Of a stretch of 64,000 bases of DNA, positions 48,701-60,700 are shown in pieces. The translations under genes were made by a program, and so were the position numbers. The DNA is from Numida meleagris. Lineage: Eukaryota > Chordata > Aves > Galliformes > Numididae. Location of the stretch: the NCBI RefSeq assembly GCF_002078875.1, contig NC_034421.1:13991701-14055700 (forward strand), read 5' to 3'. Numbering within the stretch: the stretch's first letter is position 1; every line of letters begins with the position of its first letter. The notes beneath the pieces were generated by a model. It made no database searches. It worked only from the letters and a program-made list of their open reading frames with translations, and had not been told where the DNA came from.

Positions 48701-51700
48701 CTGATGAGCTCATGTGTTGTTTGGAAGGGATTTTTCTGTGGCTTACAGCTCCGAGCTGACGAGCTCAACTGCTGCCGTTAATGTGCTGCTGCACACACTT
48801 TTTAAGGTTGGATGACTTCATCAGTCGTTATTTGAACAGATTGAATTTGCTTTTTTCATCAGCTACTGCTTATGTGCTCATACCACGTTTCTCTACATGA
48901 TTTAGTACCACTCACCGACAGCACACGAGTAGGTTCAGCGCCGGCCCCAGTGCTGCCTGCTGCCCGGGAGAGGTTTGGTGATAAGCTCCTAGTGCTCAGC
49001 CTTCCCTGTGGGGCACGAGTCCTGCTGTGGGGGGGTCTCATCCCCATGGGAGCTCGGCTGGGCTGGGTGTGCTGGCTGGGGCTGTGTCTGCCTGCTCTCC
49101 ATGCGCTGCACCCAGCCGGGTGCGATGTTAAAACCCAGCCGCGTCAGTCACGGCTGAGAAACTTCTTGTTAACATCTGTAACACCCAGGGACTTGGCAGG
49201 ATAAGCGGTTGTCTTTGGACACTTCTCAGTTATTGCTGACATTCGGGATAAATTAGTTTCTGCGCTGGCTGCTCCGGGCTGGGCTGAAGAGCTCAGGAAT
49301 GCTGTTAGGAACAAAGCCTTGCAGATGTGCATGCTCACTGCGCTGCTTCTTGCTTAGGTTTAATAACCTGTTTGTTTCTTCTGTTCATCTGCCTGAAAGG
49401 TTTGCACAAGCTCTGCGTGGAGGAGAGGGAGGGAGCTTCCAGCAGCTTGTCTTGCACACACAGGCAAGCATTTCCAGCCAAGAGGCCAACTGCACCTCTC
49501 AGGTGTGCACAGGTGGATGGTGCGGCCTCTGCTCATGGCAAGGACCACATTCTTGCCTGTGCCGGTCTCGGGTTGGAGAGCTCATTTCATCCTGCTGTCA
49601 GGTGAAGCTCTGTTTTCTGACCATCTCCATGGCTCTGCCTGGGACCTGGGACGTGGAGCAGTGCCAGGCTTGGTCCTGCTGCCCAGCAGCACCTGGGCTG
49701 GGACTGAAACCTTCAGGATTGATGCTGGTGTTCTTGCTGGGATCCGCAGCATTATTTTGATGCTGCAGGTTACCAACCAATTGTATTAGCCCTCTCTGCT
49801 TAGCTGCACCTCAAAGTCCTTCTGATCAGAAGCTCTACTGAAGATCTGTTCTGAACATCTTCCTTTTACAGAAGGGAACAAGCCATGACTTGTTCCGTTG
49901 GCTTGCCCTGAAGTGTTTCTTGGTGTGTGTGTGTGTGTCTTTAAGTGATTGTGCTCACTGCCACAAGTGCAGCTGCACGAGATGCTGTGACTGCTGATCC
50001 TTCCTTGTCTATTGAGTAAGGATTTCCCTGACGCTCGTACCACAGATGTGTTGCAGTCTGTCTCTGTCGTGCTCCGTGCTGACTGCGAGGCGTTCGCTGC
50101 TGTCCCGCTGTGAGGAGGAACGAGGTTTGTTCCACGCCCCGGTGCTGCTCTCCTGCTTTACAGTCGCGGCGTGCCTTCGTGTTTTTTCAGTTATTTATTT
50201 GCCATATGCTCAGAGACCTGCGCCGCTTTCTCCCAAGCATCTTCTCGAGCGCGGCGCGCTGCAGCCAGCTCCTCACAGCCGGTTACCTGAGGACACTGAA
50301 ATTGGAGGCGGCTGAGTCTTGGAAGTGCTCTCTGTTTCAGGTTCCAGCTCTGCTTTTCCTCCCTCCTTTTTCTCTGGCCAGGGTGGCACTAAGCCTGTTC
50401 TCCCCGCTAACGCCGGCTCCCCGGTCGCGGTGATGAAGGCTTGTTCTGTGGGGTTTGCTGCTTGTTGCGTGCTGCATCCTTCTCCAGCAGCACCCAGTGT
50501 GAGTGAGGAAGGAGGGCAGGGGCGTGCGGGCTGCCAGGTGAGGCTGGTGCCCTTGCACAGGTGAATTCAGGTGTCCTTGGAGTCGCTGCTGTATGGGGAG
50601 GGTGAGACTTGGGAAGGTTCCCATCCCTCCTGCCATCAGATGCTGGCAACCTAAGCCTATTTACCTTTGGAAATACCTGGCATTGTGGCCCCAGGCCTTC
50701 CTCAGGACTCAGCAGAGCCGATGACCTGCAAGAAAACAGAATTGTCTGGGTGGAAACTGAATGTTTTCAGTGAGACAGCTGTGGCACGTTGCCTTTGGTT
50801 GTACTGATGACAAAGCTGCCCTGTGCAAATAGAAGTGAGCTCCTGGACTCAGAGCACAGCAGCACCGGGAACCCCCGGGTCCCTCTCCTGGGGCTGCTCC
50901 CCAGCATCCTGCCACCACTCAGTGCCCAGGGCCAGGGCTGCCCCGTCCCAGTGCAGAATCCAGCCCTGCTCCTGTTACCCCTCATGTGGCTGCCGATGCA
51001 CATCCCTCCAATCTGCCAAGATCTCTCTGCAATGCCTTTTCCCCTGTCCAGGGAAGCAGCAGCTCCTCCCAGTTTAGCGTCCTCTGTGGTCGGACTCAGT
51101 GTGCCTTCCAGCCCGGTATCCAGGTCGTTGAAGAAAACATCAAAGAACTGGTCCCAGAATGGAGCCCTGCAAACCCCAGCCGTGACTGATGCGGCAGAAG
51201 GGTCGCTCTGATTTGCACCAGCTATAAGTGACCGCAAGGGATAAGTGGAGTGGCACTAGGACAGGAAGCAAACTTGTGTGTAACTGCCCCAGCGTCTCAC
51301 TTGAATGCACTGCGTTTTTTCCTTTCTTTGGGAAAACATTTTTGGATGTCACCTGGAATGCCTTTTGCTCCCGATTTGTGCGTGAACTGCATTTGTGGGG
51401 TTTTTTTTTTGTTATTTTTTTAATGAGACATCACAGGCTGAAGCTGGAGCTGCTGCCAGCCTGGTGCAGTGCTGATATGGAGAAAAGTCCTGGGGAACCT
51501 GCAGGCAGTTTGCTGCACGGGGGGGCAGCTCCTCCCCCTGTACTGCCTGTGTGTTTGCACAGGTGCAGGGGTGTTGCTCGCTGTGTCGGCTTCTCAGAGC
51601 CTCTCTCCAGGAGGATGGTACTCGGAGACCTAAAATGCACTGCTGGCTCCAGCAGCTGCCTCTGCTGAAGGAGAGCTGGGCTTGTTTTCATCCCAACACC

Positions 51701-54700
51701 GACTGGGGATTGTCTCAGAAATCCAAAAGAGAAAAAATCAGCGTGCTGTTCTTATTGTTGTGTAGGGAAACGGAGAAGAGTTTGTGCAGCTCCTGCTCTG
51801 TAAGGACAGGAGATCTGCGCGGGCAGGGTCGGTCTTGAGAGTCTACAACTGCAAAGCTGCTTTTCTCTACAGCAAGAACTTGCATCAAGCCAAAAGAAGC
51901 CACTGCGCTTCCAGCGGTACACGTTTGCAGAGCCTCGGTCGCTTAAACATTTACAGCAGCTTTCCTGATATCTTCATCATTTGAAGGGAAGAGCTCAAGA
52001 ACAGCACAAAATGCAGCTCGAGAGCAGCATGAAATACACATCCTCGTTGTCTTTCTGCCTTTTCCAGTGACCTCCCAGCCCCTGTGCCTGCTTGCCCGCC
52101 AGCCCCGCTCTGATTTTGGCACGCTGCTGCCATGCAGAGGGTGCACGGGGCTCAGTGAGAGCGTCGGGACGCGTCCCATGGGGCAGCGAGTTCCCAGGGG
52201 AAGGAGGCTGGCAGCCCCACCGCAAAGCGGTGTCAAGTGCTGGAAGAGAGCTGTCACTTCTTGGCGGGGTTTTGCTTTTCCTGGTTACATCAGATGTAAT
52301 CTCGCAGCTGAAAGCCCGAATTCTAACTCGGCCGAGTTTTGTTTCAGCGCGCATTGATGTGAAGCATCCTGTGTTGGCATGAGTAATATGGAATAGGTCA
52401 GAGATTCCTACGTACACCCTGCCCATTCCCATGGGAAAGTGGCTGCTGGGTAGGTTTCCCATATACCGCCTGGCAAAAGGGATAAAGGTTGGGATGTCCT
52501 GGAGCTTTGCCCGGGAGTGATTACGGTGCTCGTGCGTGAAGCCCGGCTCTGGTGGGGGGGGAGTGGGGGGGAGCGTGGTGTCTGTCCCCAGCCTTGGTGA
52601 CAGCAGGTCGCTGCGTGCCGGGTCGGCTAGCTGCTCCAACAGCGGGACCGAGGTGGCATCGGCGTGAGCAGGAGCCTAAAGAAGAACAGCAGAGGGCTTG
52701 GACTGAATGCGCAATCACAGGGAACGGCCCCGACTTGTTCCCCGAGCGTCGTTCGCTTGGTTACATCACTCTAGATGTTGGTCGAGAGAGATGGGCTGAG
52801 AGCTGCTGAGCTTTCAGCAGGGCTGCTCTCCTCCCGCAGGGCCGCGTGTCCAGGGGCCGGGCGCGTGGCAGCGAGGCCAGTTGGCTGCAGGAGCTGCGGG
52901 GACACGGCGCGGGGTTGCGGCCGCACGTCCATGCTGGGGGCTGCCAGCCTGCGCTGGCGGAGCTGAAATGTCAGACCTGAAATGTCAGTCCTGAAATGAG
53001 AGGCACGCGGCTGCCAGCGGAGGTGATGCTCGGGTGGGGGAAACCACTGATGACTGCAGGAAGGAAAATGTAAAACCTTTGCTGAACTTACAGGTTTCTG
53101 AGCTGCCCAAAATGGGGAAAAAAAAAAAGAGCCATGGTGCAGCATGGCCGGGAGCATCAGGCTGCCAGCAGTGCTGTGGGTGACAATGACATCTAGCGGC
53201 TGCTGTGCCCAGAGCCCTGGGACAGAGGAGCTGAGCTCCAGCCCTGGAGCTGCTGTGGCCTGGGCTGACCGGCAGCGCCTCGGACAGGGGCAGGTAGGGG
53301 CAGCCCTGCTCTGTATCACCCTCGGTGCCACCACACTGAGTCCTGCTGGTTTAGGGGTGGCTGTGGCTGGCAGGGCAGCAGCCCCTGGGTTTGACTTGTG
53401 TCAGATGGGATCTGCTTCCTGCTCTGAGCACCGAGCCAGCTGCAGGACAGATCCCACCCCCCCCCAGATGGTTAGGTGCATGCTTTAATGGGAGCGTCCC
53501 TTTGAGCTGGCCTGGTGCACTGTGTGCATGCAAGGGGGAAATCAGAGCTGAAGCGTTCACATATGTTGCAGTTGCACAGTCTTTGTTCTCACCGCTGAGC
53601 TTGTATATAGAGGTTTTTTGCGCAAAATTACTTGTACGTTTAGCCTTTAATTCAAATATGGATGTATGCAAGTTGGAGGAGAAAGAAAAGGCACTGCTTT
53701 CTTCCAGCTCGCTTTACCAGGTGTGTTTAAATGCTGAACGTGGCCTAGAATAATAAGACAAAACAGCTTTGCTTTTCGCTCGGGTGCACGCAACTTCCTC
53801 GGGCTGATTTCTCGCAGTCCTGCAGCGGCGGCGTCCTCAAAGGCCACTGCGCTTCTCTTCCAGCGCTGCGACGTGCAGGAGGAGCTGGGCATGGACCAGG
53901 GCACCGAGAGCTGCCAGAGCTTGTGCTCTCCTTTGTGTGTTGCAAGCACAAGGTGCTGGATGTTGATGCCTCTGCTTTGCCCAGCTGGTCCCGCTTTGGG
54001 AGCTGGGAGGAGATGTGGGGATGCTCTGCTCTCTCCTGGCCATGGAGCAGGCTTGCTGCTGCTCGCCGTCCGCGGGGACGCGGGTTTTATATCTGCCAAG
54101 CAAATAAATACGAACCACACGTCGTCTCTGGAGGAAGATAAAACGTAAACTATCTGTTTTCTGTGATAAAGCACTGGAAATAGTGGGAATTTAAGATAAT
54201 TATCTTGATTGCTTTTTAGAGCACCCTGCAAAGACCGAAATCTAATTTGTTTCTCTCCAACAGGGAGCTCCTGCTGATGACTCAGAAAAAAATCCATTTG
54301 CTTTATTGACAAACTTGTCCGTTTGGTTTTCAGGGCAGTGTTGTTGCAGGAGGGATGTACAGGTGGTTACGCAGCAGCGAGTTTGTAACGTACGTTCGAA
54401 GTTTGATATCCAGTGACTGGAGGAGAGAACGAAGCTGATGCAATCTGAGGGAAGTTACTTGGCATTGCTGAAGAGGGCTGTAAATCACTTCGTGCTCTCC
54501 AGTGAGTGCAGCAAGTGGTGGAGTTCAACCAGACATCCAGGAGCTTGCAGGGAGGCAGGAGGGGCGGCTGCGCCCCGGCTGGAGCAAAAGGTGCTGGGTG
54601 CTCCTCGTGTGACTGCAGTTTGGGGTATTCTGCTGGTCTGGAGCTGGGGCTCTATGGGAAGCAGTTGTCCGTGCCGCTTTCCCAGCTGTTGCTGAGGAGG

Positions 54701-57700
54701 GAATGCCTCCTGCCTGCTCTGCCCTGCTGCTCGGCAGCCGAGCTGCTGGAGGAACCTCCTGAAGTTGCATCAGCCTTCGCTTCCTGGCCCGATGCACCGA
54801 CACCGTGAAACCCTTCAGATTGCTCCCCTGTCGAGAGGAAGGAAAATGAAATATGGAGGCGATGGAGCGTGGCCGTGCCGTGGCTGGGCTTGTAGCTGAG
54901 GGCTGCTGGGTTTCTCTCACCAGAACCCGACACTTGCAATGACTGCCCTGCCCTGCTCTGCAGTACGGGCTGCTGTGTGCTGCCGAGTCCTGAAGGACGA
55001 GTGTAGAGGATGAGAACAGAGAAAGTAACATTCTTCCAAAATACATTCACATCGAGTCAGTCCCTCCATCACCAAGTTTGAGGCTTCACTTGTTTAATGA
55101 AGTAAAGAGTTTAATTTGCGTGTTTCTAGTAGCAAGCGTAGCAGGTATGCGTGCCTTGTCGTTCTTAATCCCTTTTGTCCTTGTAGTCAGAAGGAAGCAG
55201 CTGTGTTCTCTGGACTGGCTTCTCAGCATCACCACCTCCCCTCCTCTTTGACCCCTGTTGTTTTCCTTTCAGGCATTGACTACAAGACTACTACCATCCT
55301 GTTGGACGGCAGGAGGGTCAAGCTGGAGCTCTGGTGAGTTTGGCTTCTGAGCTGCACCACGGCATGGCGGGTGCAGAGCATCCCCAGCCACATGGTGAGG
55401 CCTCTTCCCAGTAAGCTCCTCTTCCCAGTAAGCTCCTCTTCCCAGTAAGCTCCTCTTCCCAGTAAGCTCCTCTTCCCAGTAAGCTCCTCTTCCCANNNNN
55501 NNNNNNNNNNNNNNNNNNNNNNNNNNNNNNNNNNNNNNNNNNNNNNNNNNNNNNNNNNNNNNNNNNNNNNNNNNNNNNNNNNNNNNNNNNNNNNNNNNNN
55601 NNNNNNNNNNNNNNNNNNNNNNNNNNNNNNNNNNNNNNNNNNNNNNNNNNNNNNNNNNNNNNNNNNNNNNNNNNNNNNNNNNNNNNNNNNNNNNNNNNNN
55701 NNNNNNNNNNNNNNNNNNNNNNNNNNNNNNNNNNNNNNNNNNNNNNNNNNNNNNNNNNNNNNNNNNNNNNNNNNNNNNNNNNNNNNNNNNNNNNNNNNNN
55801 NNNNNNNNNNNNNNNNNNNNNNNNNNNNNNNNNNNNNNNNNNNNNNNNNNNNNNNNNNNNNNNNNNNNNNNNNNNNNNNNNNNNNNNNNNNNNNNNNNNN
55901 NNNNNNNNNNNNNNNNNNNNNNNNNNNNNNNNNNNNNNNNNNNNNNNNNNNNNNNNNNNNNNNNNNNNNNNNNNNNNNNNNNNNNNNNNNNNNNNNNNNN
56001 NNNNNNNNNNNNNNNNNNNNNNNNNNNNNNNNNNNNNNNNNNNNNNNNNNNNNNNNNNNNNNNNNNNNNNNNNNNNNNNNNNNNNNNNNNNNNNNNNNNN
56101 NNNNNNNNNNNNNNNNNNNNNNNNNNNNNNNNNNNNNNNNNNNNNNNNNNNNNNNNNNNNNNNNNNNNNNNNNNNNNNNNNNNNNNNNNNNNNNNNNNNN
56201 NNNNNNNNNNNNNNNNNNNNNNNNNNNNNNNNNNNNNNNNNNNNNNNNNNNNNNNNNNNNNNNNNNNNNNNNNNNNNNNNNNNNNNNNNNNNNNNNNNNN
56301 NNNNNNNNNNNNNNNNNNNNNNNNNTCCTAACGAATCTGACCCCTTTCCATGACTGAGCAGCACCAGCAGCATGCTGTCCTTTGCCAGAGTGGCCCCATT
56401 TCAGCCTTTCTCCACCACAGCTGGCTCCATTCCCATAAGGCTCTCGCTCACTAAGGGAGCGATACTGTTTTGGAAGCTGAAATCCTAGAGTGGGAAATGC
56501 ATAGGAGAGAATTAGGAGGACAAAGCCCTCAGTTCCTGCAGAAGCCTGGATATTTGTGTGCGGCTTGGTCACCGTACAGTCAGTGCCTGGAGAGCAGAGT
56601 GTAGGGGGTGACCTGGCACTGGGATGGAGAAGGGAGAACACAGCATGTAAAGGTGACCCCTTCCTCACCTGTCAGTGCTGGAAGAAGACCTGGAGTCCTT
56701 CTGGTCCAGCTCTGAGGCTTAAACTGGTACAGAGATGCCCCAAGAACGCAGGAAGAATAGCCTGCCCTTGTTGTGCTTCAGCTGGATCTAGTGGGAAGTG
56801 ACACAGGTCCTAAAGCATGAACCCAAACATCTCTACCGAGGCGTGTATGAAATAACTGGAATATTAGTGTTCAGTGTGAACTGTTACATTGGGAATGAAT
56901 GGCACGTTCTCCGCCTCAGGGGCTGACTCTAAGGGAGTACAGCTTCATGGTTTAATTATAATCCTGCTCTCTCAGGAGCTGATGTCCTCGTTTTTCTAAC
57001 AAACAGCTAATTTCTCTCTTCTGCCCTGTGTGATTGCACACGCTCCCTGTATTTTGTACTTTTCACTCTTGGAAGGTGCCACTTTTCCCATTTCTAGTCC
57101 GGTGGGAGATGTGAAGTCTTGAGATTTATTTTCATTTTTTCCTACATTTCACAGATGTAATTCCAGTGTTCTTTGTTGCAGGGACACGTCAGGGCAAGGA
57201 AGATTTTGCACCATTTTCAGGTCGTACTCCAGAGGAGCCCAGGTGAGCGCTGCCGTCCGTTGTTTGACAGGGGCGACCCTTTTCTTTAGGCTGCAACAGC
57301 CTTTTGTGCCATAGTGAAGAGCTCTGAAGCAAAGCAAGCATCCAAAGGGTGGGATCTGTGACAATACCAGGAGGCACCACAGGTCTTCCTGTGCTCTGGT
57401 TTCCTCGTTTTATGAAATGATGGGAGACAGAGGAGTGAGTGACATTCCTAGGCTGCTACCAGGACGTTCTGTAGCGGATTGCTCTCTGCTGGTTTCTAGA
57501 CAAGGGCTGAGGAGCTGGGCTTATAGAGGATGTGGCAATTCTAACCTGAGATCTGCCTTAGCTTTAGCGTGGGAGCTCCTCATTTTGGAGGCTTATCAGG
57601 TTTGTTTCAAAACAGCACCAGCTTTCCCAATGGAGTTCTTCCTCTGTGTTGCCTCCAAATCAGTTCCAAAAATAAGGTGGCTCCTGCTTGTATGAAACTA

Positions 57701-60700
57701 GAGCAGCTCAGTGGGATCTTAAACTAAGTTCCTTAAAACATGAAGCAGAGCGTTAAATTTTGAGCTTCTCCTTTGGGCCTTGCTCCAGAATAGCATCTAG
57801 ATGGTGAGTATTAGTAAAATCTTTGGGTCTGCTGAAAAGATGCTATTTGAAAGTACTGTTTTGATGTATTAATAGTCATCCTTTGCGTAGCATCCCAGAG
57901 TCCCTCCAGATAATGAGAATTTTTTTTTCCCTTTTAAACTTAATGACACTTTAACTTAAAAGAACTACAGTGATTTCCTTTCTTTTCTAATTCAGAACGT
58001 TTGGCAAAAGTTCTTCTGCTCGTACTTGCTGGGTCGGAAGCGATTGCTGCAGCTGCTCTTGGCTTTACTCTCCTTGTAGCTGTGGACCTGCTTTGTGCAC
58101 TGGCACAATCCCTCATGCTCTCCTTCCTCCCTGTAAACTCACTTGTGCTTTGGACGTGAGAGCGCTTCACCTGGGATGTGCTGTTGCTGTTTCCTCCAGT
58201 GTCTGGTTTGGTCTTGTTTGTGCACATCTCTGGTGTTGCAGATGGGTTTGAGGCAGCTCCTTTGAAGCAGGGGCCAATTTCCTGGTGCTTGCAGAGGTGC
58301 GGGGCAGGGAGTGCTGGAGTGTGCCATGGGCAGGATCTCTTACCTGCACGCTTAGTCCAATGTGTAAGTTTTACATTAAACTTCCCTCTGCCCATACTGT
58401 ATTTCAGAAAACTGTACAGAGCTCCAGGTGTAATGTAACCTGCATGCTTGAGACAGTGTCCTTTCCCTTACGAGCTGTAAGCAAACAGAATCAGCCAGTG
58501 TGGCTTTCTGATGGCCCCCTATTTTGGCTTTGGGCAGTCTTCCTCAGAGAACTTGCTGTGTCAGACACCCAAATCAAACAGGGAGCAGCAAGCGCCGTGT
58601 CTGCACAGGGCTTCAGCCAGCAGAGCCTGTACCCTGCGTGCCAGAGCTTGTAGCTGCCGTGCAATGAACTGGGACAGATGGGAAAGATGAAAGGAATGGT
58701 GATGAAAATGTTTAGGTAGATAAAGGCACGTGTCTGTCTGACAGCTGAAGCGGAGCAGTAAGGCACTGGGAGTGCATCCACTGGGTTCCTGCAGCCTGTC
58801 TTCTGCACACACTACACCTGAGGCTGGATGGGATAAGCTGGGTGACCTGAAGCTTGAAATAGATTTCTTTCATCATCCTTCCTCACAATGAGGTTCTTGA
58901 TCTTCTTTGGGTTGGAAGTAACGTATTACCTTCTGCTTTATTCATCAGCATTGTTTTAGGAGCTCTCACTGTACAGTCTGGAAGGGTTGCCTTGTCCGTC
59001 TTACCTGCTCACCATCCTCAGGGAAACAGTTTGACAGGCGTTCACAATAAATGTGGTCAGCCAGCGTGGCAGAGGCACCTGTAACATGAATGCTTTATTG
59101 CTGAATGCTGGAGTATGTGCTTCACTTAGGCAGCAAGGTGTAGCTTACGCCTCGTCCTCAGGGTCTGTATTCTGCCTGTGCCACAACTCTGCGTTGCAGA
59201 GCTGTTGTGATGCCTCGGTCCTGACCTGCCAAAGCAACCCACCTTTACCCTTAGTAACAACAGAACAGCCAGAAGCAGCAAGCCTGCCCAACTGAAGAGG
59301 GAGTTCCCAAGCAAAATGTCTCCACTGCCCTCTGAAAAATGTTCTCGTGATGAGCACTGCGCAGTGAAAAGGGAGCGGGTGCCTTCCGAAGGCTGAGAAC
59401 TGCAGTCCTGGTGCAATCTTCTCCAGGTGGTTTGAAGGACGACCTCAGGTGGTTGTCTCCCACGTGGCACCCCGGCAACGTTCCTGGATTAGCAGGAATA
59501 CAGGTGTCTCTGAAATAACCTCCGCGTCTTTCAACAAAAGCAGAAAGTATGTTAATTTAAACTCTCCGTGGTGAACCAGTGCAAGAGGGGATGTTAGATT
59601 TTGAATAACAAAGATCTCTGCTGCAAGAACAGGCTTGAATACTTGTTAGCTTCTGCACGCTGGAAATAAGAACTTCTGTCAAAGCTGGGCAGAACTGCCC
59701 TTCCTCTGGGAGCAAGCTGCCCCTCTGTAGGTTGGCAATATAGTTTTATTGACAGCATAAAGACAGCTCAACCCAGTGTGGTCTGGGAGGTGGGGAAGGC
59801 ATGAAGTGTTCCTGAGCTCTCTGTTTCTTCCAGGCGTGCTTGATGCTGCGTGTTGGACTGAGTTTCTGTGCTGCAGCACTCTGCTTTCCTCTCTTCTCTC
59901 TTGGTATCATCAGACTTCAAGAGTTCTGCTGTGGGAAGCCTGATGCAAACAGCATTGGAAGCAAGAGAAACCGCTTTTTCTAACCTAGCTAACCAAGAGC
60001 TCAGGAAGAATAAATGCAGCGGAGAAGAAAGATGCCAGAGGGGTTAAGCTCTTTTTAAAGTGCAGCGTGATATTTGTGTGAGAACAGCTTGGTATGAACT
60101 GGCCGTGAGCACCTTCATGCTGAAAACCAGCAGAAGTTTTTTATTGAGTGGAGGCAAGAGGCTGTGAACTGGGTTTCTGTAAGGAATAACGAGCTCTCAG
60201 TGAGAGCTGGGTTTCCAGGGAGGGCTTTGAGGCTGCTTGGAGAGCAGGAGGGGCTCCGGTGCCACGGCCTGGCCCTTGCTGGGGCTGACTGAGAAGGGGT
60301 ACGTGTACGTGAGTGGGAATGCTTAAGGAAATACACATAACAGCTGCTTGGTATGAGAAGTGCCTTCAAGTAAGGGAAGCGCACCTGGCTCCCCTCCCCA
60401 CCTCATTGCTCCGTGAGTGGAATGATGGAGGAGTGGTCCTCAGATGGGAGCCAGACCTTCTTGTGCCAGAAAGGAAAACCCACAGCAGCGCCTCGTGCTT
60501 TGCTCAGCCTGGGCTGCAGGATTCTTCCCGAGCACCTTGGTGCCTGCCCAGCTGTCCTTGTTTGGGCTCCACGCTGCTGTTCAGGCTCGTGGCTCTGGAG
60601 CTGTGTGATTTTCTTGTTGGGGAGGAACATCTTCCTCTTGGAAACATCTCAGAGTAGCCTTGCTGCCCCCCGATGAGCTGGCTTCTAACAAGGATCTGTC

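Larger units (their letters stand above)
42777..55272 (+). other. RAB40C: RAB40C intron 1
   Basis: A 12.5-kb intron, gtaagg to cctttcag. GC-rich, with an antisense CR1 reverse-transcriptase relic, T runs, a GT repeat and a possible antisense spliced ORF near 48 kb. Confidence 0.85.
55334..57181 (+). other. RAB40C: RAB40C intron 2
   Basis: The intron starts gtgagt and ends tttgttgcag. It holds a 17-bp minisatellite and an assembly gap, so its real length is uncertain. Confidence 0.85.

Noticed and set aside
51995..52639. 214-codon minus-strand open frame containing a fairly protein-like middle part
   Set aside because: No convincing donor or acceptor pair frames it, its ends are Pro/Ser-rich and low-complexity, and I could not connect it to the candidate at 48 kb in frame.
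55280..56668. Long minus-strand open frames across 55.3-56.7 kb
   Set aside because: They consist mostly of N-gap and minisatellite sequence read through in three frames.
58886..58925. Possible antisense CR1 3' end (tttgggttggaag)
   Set aside because: Only about 13 bases match and the neighbouring CR1 blocks are absent.
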